Shown here one piece after another: positions 10,612 to 20,814 of a stretch of DNA of 64,000 nt. Source of the stretch: Panax quinquefolius (taxonomy: Eukaryota > Streptophyta > Magnoliopsida > Apiales > Araliaceae); contig CM035163.1 in the NCBI GenBank assembly GCA_020205615.1, positions 51,991,899 through 52,055,898 on the forward strand, written 5' to 3'. Position numbers and translations under genes: made by a program. Position 1 is the stretch's first letter. Each line of letters begins with the position of its first letter. The notes beneath the pieces were generated by a model. It was given only the letters and a program-made list of their open reading frames with translations, was not told where the DNA came from and ran no database searches.

Positions 10612-13600
10612 TGTGACGCCCCCAAAATAGGTATACATCACCTATTCTGAGTCGTCAAATACATGGTACAGAATACAAATACAACCTTAAATATACAACA
10701 TGAGCTGTGAGTTTTAATACAAATATTGTCTTCTAGACAGTATTTAAACTCAAAATAAGTCCTCAATACATTTATTATCATAATATTTTATAGAATAGTG
10801 AGGACTATTAATGCTATCATCTGGACCATCACTCTGTTCCCCGATTAGTCCCTGCTACGTTCTCATTTTCTGAAGAGAACAATGAAAGCGAAAGGGTGAG
10901 CTCAACTAGCCCAGTAAGAAATATTATGACTAAGATAATGCTGAATAATTTATCATTAGTCTTCAATAGTGTTAAACTGATAAAATATAACAAACATCAA
11001 GTTTAACTGCAGCAGAATAAGCAATCCATTAGAATAGTCAAGTAGAGAATAAAATCTACTATCTTTTATGATTTAAAAAGGTTTTTCATCACTTTTATCA
11101 CTGAGACTCAACTTAATAAATAATCCACATCATCCCTGCACCACGGCCAAGGATATTCATTAGTATCACGACCATAATTTATCCATGCACTATGGGCCAA
11201 AGATATTCTTGTTTTCATCAATGGTCATGATAATGCCAACAACTGTCCATCAATGCACTACGAGCCAATGAGGACTTTTACCACATCATTTATAACATTA
11301 CGGTCATGATTATACCGAATAATCCCTAGTCATAATCATACCAAGTCAATCTATGCACTACAGGCCACAGATGACTTTCAACATAATATAAACATGAGGA
11401 TGATAACAATGACATAATAATTTAATAAAACAAGTTCAAGAATAAATTTTAAAGATTTATAAATTAATTTATCCAGGAACCAATAACGTCCAAATTGTCA
11501 ACATGATACTGCTTTGTGGAGTAAAAATTCAAGAATGCTCAGAAGAATATTTCCATGAAAAGATACTGGATGAAGCGCAAATATCCAGGATATTATACTA
11601 ATTTCATAGAGTATAGAAGCCAAAACTTTAACCAACTGAGTATAATAGAATATATGAAACTGCAAATGGATTTTCGCCCGCCATGCGGTAATCCACGTAG
11701 ACAAATCATTTCCACAAGTTAATAAGGAATGAATACAAAGGATCATTCACCATGCATGTGTTAATCCACATAGACAGGTTATTCCAATAGAGTAACAAAG
11801 AATGGAACCAGCCGTCGTATGTAATCCGCATGCACGTGATATTCCAACAGAATAATAAAGAATGGAACGAAGTCATGCGTATTCCGCATGCATGGGATGT
11901 TCCAATAGAATAATAAAGAATGGAATAATAACAGAATTCACCAGGCATGCGATAGACCGCACAGATAGGTTATTCCAACAGAATAATAAAGAATGGAATA
12001 ATAGAAGAAATTCACCATGTATGCGGTACTTCGCATAGACAGGTTATTCTAACATAATAATAAAGAATGGAATAACAACCCTTACGAGTATTGAAATAAA
12101 ATAACTCTCTTCATGAATACGAAAGAATAATACCCCTTACGAGTATTGAAAGAAAATAATTCTCTTCATGAATACGAAAAATAATACCCCTTACCTTAAA
12201 AAGAAGAGTATTCTGACGGGTAGGGCGGGGATATACTTGAAGAAAACTTGCACTATTTTCTATGCTCAAAGCTTCTTAAAACTCTAAAGAAATACGCTCA
12301 AGATTATAGAAGAAGAATTCTCTGAATTTCTGGTGTGTTTTCAATTCTAACTAAGTATCCTATTTACAAGAAAATGGAAAGGATACTATGCAATAAAATA
12401 TAATATATTCTATTTATAAAATATATATATATATATATATTATTTAAAATCTAATAAAACAAATAACTTTATAAAAGTATTATATTTTATATAAAAAAAG
12501 ATTTTACTATGCAAAAATTATGCATAAAAAAATATAATATATTCTATTTATAATCAAATAAAATAAAACTTTATAAAAAGTATTACATTTTATATAAAAA
12601 GATTTTACTATGCAAATACTATACAGGCACTATGCAAATACTATGCATAATAAAATATAATATATTCTATTTATAATCAAATAAAACAAAACTTTATAAA
12701 AAGTATTATGTTTTATATAAAAAGTTTTTCTGTTTTATTACATTTATAATAATAATAAAACAAAATTTATATATATATATATATATATATAAACTTAAAG
12801 TGACTTCCTGATTTCTCCCCCCTCCCCCCATTTTCTTTTTCGTGGGTCCAACATGTGGCCCCACATGTGGGCCCACCTTTTAAGAAATTTCTACCAATTA
12901 TTTTAAAAAATGGGTAAATGGGGATCCATAAAATAAGCAAAACTTCATAAAAATCACCTTAATAATTTTAACAACATTTATCTCCGTTATTATAATTCAC
13001 AATATTCATCGACTGTGTCGGATTTCACAGGAAAGAGGGGGCTTTCAATAAGATTTCTCTCCTATCATGGCGCATGATTAGGTGACCAAACCTCTCCTCG
13101 ATGAGAACTTCTAGGCATCGTTAATATTGCAAATAATAATATTAATAACTTTGTCATCTCAATTATTGATTTAATAATATATAAAATATTGACAATAATT
13201 GAATCAAATAACGTGAGATCTTATGCAAAGAATTATTGTAGCAATAATTGAACAAAAACCGAGTGACTTCTCATGTAAGCATCAATAATCAATACCGTGT
13301 GCTACTTATGCAACCATGCGTATTCATTTACTTTAACACCGGGTGTTTCAACAGTTAACGGTAAAACTTTCGCCGTTATTTTCATAAAATATTTTTGTCA
13401 TTTTCTCAATTCGACAATAATTCTGTTGTAGGGTCCACCAATGATTGTGCCGTCGTACGAATATTCCCTGTTAAAATGAATATTCCCCAACCAATCAAAT
13501 ATTATATAACCACTTGCTTACTTTGCAAAAATTTATAAATATTACCCACAACTATAACATTATATCAAACCCACACCATAATATTCAAAAAAAAATATTT

Positions 13601-13642
13601 CGAGAAATTTAAATCTTTATTCATAAAATTTGGGGTCTCACA
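10612..13642 (-). repeat. 3' LTR of the family A element
   Basis: The LTR is 3031 bp, from TGTGACGCCCCC (10612) to GGGGTCTCACA (13642) on the plus strand. It contains the hairpin repeat array (about 11745-12075), AT-rich stretches with TA runs (12424-12441, about 12769-12790), a polypyrimidine stretch near 12815-12830 and a degraded TATA site (CTATTTACA, about 12360). I see no gene in it. Confidence 0.88.
11745..12075. repeat. Hairpin tandem repeat array, A element 3' LTR
   Basis: About five units carry 'GGTTATTCCAAYAGARTAA' and 'AAGAATGGAAYAA', in register with the arrays in the other A LTRs. Several units keep both arms of the GTTATTCC/GGAATAAC inverted repeat. Confidence 0.75.
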
Positions 13643-13675
13643 ATCTCCCCTCCTTATGAAATTTTTCCCTCGAAA
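13643..13675 (-). promoter_or_regulatory. Polypurine tract of the A element
   Basis: Directly inside the 3' LTR, the minus strand has a purine-rich run (AAGGAGGGGAGAT, following GAGGGAAAAATTTC) that ends at the LTR start TGTGAGACCCC. This is the expected plus-strand primer position. Confidence 0.75.
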
Positions 13676-13724
13676 TTTACGTGCATCGCACTGGTATCTT
13701 AGAAGAGATGAGGATACCTTGAAT

Positions 13725-13993
13725 TCATTTCGATTCTAACTCTTGAGGTATAACCTTTGAGTGTTGAATACGATCCTTCTTATCCAAGATTTTAACACGT
13801 ATCTCCTCATACGTTAAATCTTCTACTATCTCGTCTAGTTCTAATTTAATAATGTGGTTCGGGTCATCCACATATTTACGTAACATCGATACGTGAAAAA
13901 TGTTATGAACACGCAACATAATTGGCGGTAAAATGAGTCTATAGGCCACAGTTCCTACTCGATCAAGGATTTCAAATGGGCCAATTAAATCGA
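13725..13993 (-). pseudogene. Integrase C-terminal remnant of the A element
   Basis: Reading leftward from about 13993: [17 protein letters not shown], then the [20 protein letters not shown] block, then [18 protein letters not shown] and a stop at 13725 after VIPQELESK. This matches the GPF module and the start of the chromodomain-like tail of the B elements. The final part with the conserved Trp and 'EATWE' is missing, so the tail is shorter than usual. The upstream integrase core is deleted or unreadable. About 230 bp of degraded pol-like sequence (13994-14230) separate it from the RNase H remnant. Confidence 0.8.
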
Positions 13994-14234
13994 GGGTTGA
14001 GATTTCCTCTATTCATCGACTCTTGCTTTTAGAATAACGCCTTCTTGAACCTTCTTCTTCTTATTCATCAACTCCAGGTGTGTAATTTGAGCGGCTTTAA
14101 CTTTATCGATTAAAGTCGATTCTACTAGTACATTCGTTATCTTCACGTGGGTCTCTAGAGTCTTTAACTCTATCTTCATCATTTGTAAGTTATATGAAAT
14201 GGGTTTTTGTTTAACAACATCGCACTCGTAAATG

Positions 14235-14350
14235 CATACGATCTTCTACTCATTGCGTCAGCTACCACGTTCTCTCTTCCATAATGATATTGAATGGTAT
14301 AGTCGTAATCTTCAACAGCTCGAGCCAACGTCTTTGGCGCATTATACATT
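14235..14350 (-). pseudogene. RNase H C-terminal remnant of the A element
   Basis: The reverse complement reads RRWLELLKDYDYTIQYH, GRENVVADAMSRR, the conserved end of Ty3 RNase H and the connector to integrase. Only about 35-40 residues remain. On its gag side, 14350-14690 holds sequence I cannot place in any pol domain, and the whole reverse transcriptase is absent. Confidence 0.75.
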
Positions 14351-14692
14351 CATTTTGGTTGAAGAAATATTTAAGGGTTTTAGAAATGGGTTTTGTACTA
14401 GGGTCAATACAAAATTTGATTTCACGCTCTAGGGGTAGGCTAAGAAGTCTTCAAGAATACGTCAGGAAATTTATTAGCAATAGAAATATCATTCAAAACT
14501 GTGACTCTCATCCAAGACTTGGATAGTACGTCACATTGATACCTATCAACTTGCCATCGTCATTCACAACGTCCGCCAGAAAGAAAGTCGGCGGTGCATT
14601 CCACACAAGGAAGTCAACAACGAAAGGATCGGGGTTCTTTACTTATGGCTTGATATAACAGTGATTAAATTTAGTGGTTTGGTTGCTTGAAT

Positions 14693-16222
14693 TCACATAA
14701 TAGATTGGTTATGAATATGAAAGCTAACAACCTTACGAAAAGCATGATGAGTAGTTAACCAATCAATTTCTAAAATCGCATCAAAGGCTATTTTCAAAGA
14801 GATAAGATCGATAGGTAACGTGAAAGTGTTGATTTGAATCAAACAAGACTTATAAACAATGGATGTAATGAAGGTTTCTCCCAACAGAGTTTCAACAGAT
14901 AAGTCAAAGTCTAATTTCTCTGGAGTCAAATTTAAACGTTGAGCGCAAGTAGGAGAAATAAAAGAATGGGTAGAACCGGTATCAAATAAGGTATAGACTT
15001 CGCTAGAGTTTATGATAAGCTTACTCGTGATGACCTTGTTCGGGTTCCTTGCTTTTTGGGAGGTCACAACAAACGCTCTCCCTTGAACTACTGGCTTTGA
15101 CTTTTCTGGGACGGCCTTTGGTGCCTCCATCCCACCTGAACTTGCCTTCCCTGAATGATAAAATCGAGCTAGGTGACCTTCTCTTCCACAATTATAACAC
15201 GTTTTGGACTGTTGCGTACAGTTTGGACTGATATGTCCCTCCCCTCCACATTTGAAGCATATGATAGGTGGTCGTTCTCCTTCCTTAACAACGGGTGTTG
15301 ATGCTGACGTCTTTCTATTATTGTTGAATCTCCTCTTCTTGAAATGTCCATTCTTATTGTTTTGGCCATGATTCCCACCGAAGTGGTTACCATTTCTGGC
15401 ATGTTGATTCCCTCCACGCTTATTGTCGCCGCTTCGATGACTGCTATCACTGATATTATCATTTTGCCAGCTGCTCTCTTTTGGTTGGGTTGACTCATTA
15501 TCGCGCTCCAATAACTAAGCCCTATTAACAACATCTGAATACAAACACAGTTTATGAGAGATAAGATATTGACGTATCTCGGGTTTCAAACTTCTTAAAA
15601 ATATTCGCGTCATTCTCTCCTCATTATCAACTAAATGGGACGCAAATCGATATAACTCGACAAACTTGGCTTCGTACTGCGACACAGTCATGTTGTTTTG
15701 CTCCAGCTTGATGAACTCTACCTCTTTCATGTGACGAATACTTTCGGGAAAGTACTTGTCATTGAACAATTCTTGGAACTTCTCCCAAGTCATCTTCAGT
15801 GTGGCAGGTTGAGTACGCTTTACAGATTCCCACCAATAATCTGCCTCTGCTCGCAACATAAAGGTGGCAAAGGGAACCTTTTGCTCCTCGGAGCATCCCA
15901 AGACATCAAATATCTTGCAGATCTGCTTTATCCACGTATCTGCCTTAAGTGGTTTTGGCTCTCCAAAAAACTCTGGTGGTCCCAGTTCCTTGAACTGCTT
16001 AGCGGTGACCGATCGAGAGTTGCCAGTGTTTTCACCTGCATTTTGGACAGGAGCCGCTCTTGCCTGATGTTGCATGAATTTCATAAAGCCTCTGAACATT
16101 CCATCGTTTATCATTTGGTCAGTGTTGTTGTTTGCATGACGATTGTCACCTTCCTGATGCACATTATCCTTATTATTGATCTGTGGCAACGGTCTCCTAT
16201 GCTCCATTGCTATTCTCAACAT
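14693..16222 (-). pseudogene. gag: gag-protease frame of the A element with one in-frame stop
   Basis: One frame runs from 16222 (a second Met at 16207 begins MEHRRPLPQ and may be the real start) to 14693, about 509 codons, broken by a single TAG at 15515-15517 (after SDVVNRA). The first part carries the Retrotrans_gag core (KADTWIKQICKIFDVLGC, PFATFMLRAEADYWW, WEKFQELFNDKYFPE). After the stop come an Asn/Gly/Arg-rich stretch and two zinc knuckles: [14 protein letters not shown] is intact, while [15 protein letters not shown] has lost its last Cys. A protease core follows ([14 protein letters not shown]). The frame ends before reverse transcriptase. Compared with the B elements this gag is well preserved. 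Confidence 0.9.
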
Positions 16223-16408
16223 TCTCGGATGTCATTTTTAAATACTGCCACAAAACAAGGGTTAATTAACATATCACATATTATCCCTATACTCTGACCG
16301 ACCAATTAAATATCAAATAAACTTAGGTAGGTCATACTAGCGAAGGAATTCCTCGTCTCTCCCCGCCTAGTTCTTGTCTCACATCTCAGCCAGGGATCAT
16401 ATCCCTAA

Positions 16409-16420
16409 GCTCTGATACCA
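16409..16420 (-). promoter_or_regulatory. Primer binding site for initiator tRNA-Met
   Basis: The minus strand reads TGGTATCAGAGC two bases inside the 5' LTR end (16423). This is the complement of the 3' end of plant initiator tRNA-Met and the usual minus-strand primer site of many plant LTR elements. Confidence 0.92.
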
Positions 16421-16770
16421 ACTGTGACGCCCCGAAAATAGGTATATATCACCTATTTTGAGTCGCCAAATACATGGTACAGAATATAAATACAACCTTA
16501 AATATACAACATGAGTTATGAGTTTTAATACAAATATTGTCTTCTAGACAGTATTCAAACTCAAAATAAGTCCTTAATATATTTATTATCACACTATTTC
16601 ATAGAATAGTGAGGACTACTAATGATATCATCTGGACCGTCACTCTATTCCCCGACTAGTCCCTGCTACGTTCTCATTTCCTGAAGAGAACAATGAAAGC
16701 GAAAGGGTGAGCTCAACTAGCCCAGTAAGAAATATTATGACAAAGATAATGTAGAATAATTTATCATTAG

Positions 16771-19381
16771 TGTAAGACCCCAACTTATTATAAATAAAAT
16801 TGAATTTCCTCTATTTATTATTTTGAAATAGTAAGGGTTGATTTGTTTAATGTGGTTAGTTATGGGTAAAATCTTGTAAATATTTCAAATAAGCAAGTGG
16901 TTATAAAATATTCATTGTCATTTGGGAATATTCGTTTGGTCGTGGAATATTCTTACCGCTTGGGAATATTAAATGCGATGGCAGTAGCCTTGTGGGCCCC
17001 ATAACGGAAAGCGATTAGATGAAGAAAACGACAAATATAAGTTGTTTATAATTAATTAGCGTAGTTATTCACAGATTATCATTGTTGGAATAACCTAGGT
17101 GGTTAAAACACGATAGACACTGCAGTATTGCACCAATTATTGATTCTTACGTAAGAAGGAACTACTCAATAATTGTTACGATGAATTCTTGTTCAATATT
17201 TTATTTTATTGATTCAATAATTGCTACGTTGATATTTTATATTATTGTTGTTTCAATAATTGTGACTACACGGTATTTTCTATTATCAGATCAATAATTC
17301 ATATTATTTGAATAATATTATTAGATAACATTATTGGCAATATCTAGAAAGTTCTGTCTAAGGAGAGGTTTGGTCACCTAATTGCACGCCAGTAAGGAGA
17401 AATCCTTATTGGAAAGCCCCTTCTTTCCTGGGAACGGCCTGATTACCAGTATTGTGATTCTGTAATATTATTTGTGAATAATTAATTATTGATTTATATG
17501 ATAAGGAAAATTTTCATTTTATATGGATATAGATGGAGAACATTTTAAAGTGACAATTGTTAAAAAATTATTATTTTATCTTTTTCTGATAAAATAATTC
17601 ATTTAGATATATTATTATATTTTAATAATATAATAATGGTGATATCTTTACAATGAATGTGTGATATATGAATAAATGAGGAGGAAGATTATTTTTGTTA
17701 TAAAAATTGTTTAAAACATGTTAAACATGTTTGTGGGCCCATTTCTTGACTGAAATTTGTTTATAGCCTGTAAAATCGTCCGTATGTGGATTTCGGTCAA
17801 CTTTGGCTTGGAATTTGGAAAAACTTAAAACTACACAATTGTAGAGAATTGAATTTTCTATGGAATGCACATAAGAGTTGAATTTTTCTGATAAAAGGGC
17901 TATTTATTATGAATTATTGAAGGTTCGAAGTTCTGGAATAATTGATTTTGGGAGTTTAAAATGTGTTTTTGCAAGAAAAACGTTTTTAACAAGTTGGTGG
18001 GCTCATTTTGTTGTTAAACATGTGGGAATCTAGCATTCAAAGGTTGGCATAGGAAAAAAATTATATATATATTATTATTTTATAAAATTTTCTACTTTGG
18101 TGTTCTAAGCATTTTACTATAAATAGGGTGCTTAGGTTAGAATTGAAAATCACACCAGAAACTGAAGTTTTCTCTCTCTATATTATCGAGCATATTCTTA
18201 TGAGTATTTTGATACTTTGAGTGTTGCTATACGGTGCAAGTTCCTTCAGCGTTATATCTGATATTCCAGCTAGAAGTACTATTCTTTTCGAGGTAAGGCA
18301 TATTATTTTTTTTAAAATGATATTATTTCTTCTAATATCATTATGCCGGAATATTGGTAAGATTTTTCTTGTGAAATGCTTGTCTTTTAGTGTCGGGGTT
18401 ACTATTCACGTATACGACACTATTCACGTATCTGACACTATTCATTCAATAATCTAAGACTATTCACAGAAAAATTAAATTTTCGTTTTTAGTCTAAAAT
18501 ACCTATTATGGATACTAGCTTTGATTGTATCCATGTTTTGATCATTCTTGAATTTTACTTCACTATGGTTATTTATGAAGTATTTTTGAACTTGGACTGT
18601 TTAAAGTACGCATCCTTATTATTTGTTCTTTTGTTTCACTGGATTCATTTTCTTTAAAATATTTTTCATCATCCTCAGTCTTAAATGATGATATTCTTTG
18701 AATATCTTTCTTTTGTAGTGCAAAGATGGTTAATTTTCTTATGAATATCTTTTGCCAGTAGGTAAAAAGATGAGCAGTGTTGAGATGAACATGACTAATC
18801 GATGAATATCTTTGGCACATGTAGTGCAAAGATGAATATTTGATTCAAGATGTATATTGATTGATGTTACGGGGATAAAATATTGATGATGGACTTTTAA
18901 ATTCATAGATTATAGTAGATTTCATTCTCTACGTAACTCATCTATGAATTATTATTTTCGCTGTAAATATTGATCTGAAACTTGTTGTCTATTGTATTTT
19001 ATCAGATTTTTTTCCCTGTTGAAGACTAACGATAATTTGTTCTATATTATCTTAGTCATAATATTCTTTACTGGGCTAGTTGAGCTCACCCTTTTTCTTT
19101 TTGTTCCATTTTTCTTCTCAGGAGGCGAGAATGTAGCGAGTTCTAGTCGGGGTATGGAATGATGGTTCTAGAGAGTTGTTTTAGTAGTCCTCGCCATTTT
19201 TGTAAAATAATAAATCAATAATTGTAATGAGGACTTATTTAGGTGTGAATATTGTTTAGATGACAATATTTGTAATTAAACTCACAATTTTTATGTTGTA
19301 TTAATAAAGTTGTAGTTGTTTCTATACCATGTTATTGACGACTCAAAATGGGTGATGTATACCTATTTTGGGGGCGTCACA
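16771..19381 (+). mobile_element. Solo family A LTR, plus orientation, with ATTAG target duplication
   Basis: It starts TGTAAGACCCC (16771) and ends GGGGGCGTCACA (19381), 2611 bp, flanked by a perfect 5-bp repeat ATTAG (16766-16770 and 19382-19386). No internal region remains. It carries a clear TATA box. Its interior differs enough from the surrounding A LTR to be a different subfamily: no hairpin repeat array is visible, but the 3' part (about 18880-19381, ending in the same 'TATACCTATTTTGGGGGC' terminus) matches. It is the youngest insertion in this stack. Confidence 0.92.
18118..18126 (+). promoter_or_regulatory. TATA box of plus solo A LTR
   Basis: TATAAATAG follows an AT-rich stretch. 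Some 25-35 bp downstream the sequence 'AATCACACCAG' would be the expected start region. The matching motif is found in the minus A LTRs at 8889-8898 and 20806-20814. Confidence 0.65.
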
Positions 19382-20159
19382 ATTAGTCTTCAACAGTGTT
19401 AAACTGATAAAATATAACAAACATCAAGTTTAACTGCAGCGGAACAAGCGATCCATTAGAAGAGTCAAGTGGAGAATAAAATCTACTATCTTCTATGATT
19501 TAAAAAGGTTTTTCATCACTTTTATCGCTAAGACTCAGCTTAATAAATAATCCACATTATCCCTGCACCACGGCCAAGGATATTCATTAGTATCACGACC
19601 ATAATTTATCCATGCACTACGGGCCAAAGATATTCGTGTTTTCATCAATGGTCATGATCATGCCAACAACTATCCATCAATATACTACGGGCCAATAAGG
19701 ACTTTTACCACATCATTTATAACATTACGGTCATGATTATACCGAATAATCCCTGGTCATAATCATTTCAAGTCCATCTATGCACTACAGACCACAGATG
19801 ACTTTCAACATAATATAAACATGAGGATGATGACAATGATATAATAATTCAATAAAATAAGTTCAAGAATAAATTTTAAAGATATATAAATTAATTTATC
19901 TAGGAACCAATAACATCCAAATTGTCAACATGATACTTCTTTGTGGAGTAAAAATTCAAGAGATGCTCGGAAGAATATTTCCATGAAAAGATCTTTGGAT
20001 GAGCCTTAAATATCCGAGGATATTCTACTAATTTCATGGAGTATAGAAGCCAAAACTTTAACTTGTTGAGTATAATAGAATATTTGAAGCTGCAAATGGA
20101 TTTTAGCACATGCCATGCGGTAATCCACGTGAAACATGATCATTTCCACAAGTTAATAA

Positions 20160-20510
20160 GGAATGAATACAAAGGATCATTCACCGTGCATACGCAGTAA
20201 TCACATACATAGGTTATTCCAATGAGAATAAAAAAGAATGGAACCAGTCATCACGTAATCGCATGATGAGGATATTCCAAGAATAATAGAGAATGGAACT
20301 AGGTCATGCCGTAATCCGCGCATGACGAGGATATTCCAACAGAATAATAAAGAATGGAATAACAATGAAATTCACTGTGCATGCGATAGACCAATTGCAA
20401 TTTGGTTATTCCAACAGAATAATAAAGAATGGAATAACAAAAGAATTTCACCATGTATGTGGTACTTCGCATAGACAGGTTATTCCAACATAATAATAAA
20501 GAATGGAATA
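20160..20510. repeat. Hairpin tandem repeat array, A element 5' LTR
   Basis: About five units of the same repeat as in the partner LTR (GGTTATTCC...AATAATAAAGAATGGAATAAC). Small differences in unit number and in the 'catgcggtaatccgc' part distinguish it from the 3' LTR array. Confidence 0.72.
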
Positions 20511-20805
20511 ACAACCCTTACGAGTATTGAAAGAAAATAACTCTCTTCATGAATACGAAAGAATAATACCCCTTACGAATATTGAAAGAAATAATTCTCT
20601 TCATGAATAAGAAAAAATAATACCCCTTACCTTAAAAAGAAGAGTATTCCGACGGGTAGGGCGGGGATATACTTGAAGAAAACTTGCACTATTTTCGACG
20701 CTCAAAGCTTCTTAAAACACTAAAGAAATACGCTCAAGATTATAGAAGAAGAATTCTCTGAATTTCTGGTGTGTTTTCAATTCTAACTAAGCATCCTATT
20801 TATAA

Positions 20806-20814
20806 GAGAATGGA
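20806..20814 (-). promoter_or_regulatory. TATA box of A element 5' LTR
   Basis: The plus strand reads CTATTTATA, that is TATAAATAG on the minus strand. It is upstream (in minus direction) of gag, as expected for the element's own promoter. The partner LTR has lost it (CTATTTACA near 12360). Confidence 0.6.

Noticed and set aside
15698..16297. Long frame (199 codons) antisense to the A element gag
   Set aside because: It is the opposite strand of a convincing gag frame with capsid motifs and has no motifs of its own.
20100..20520. Possible tRNA or SINE promoter boxes among the repeats
   Set aside because: No convincing A and B box pair or cloverleaf could be traced. The words belong to the LTR repeat units.
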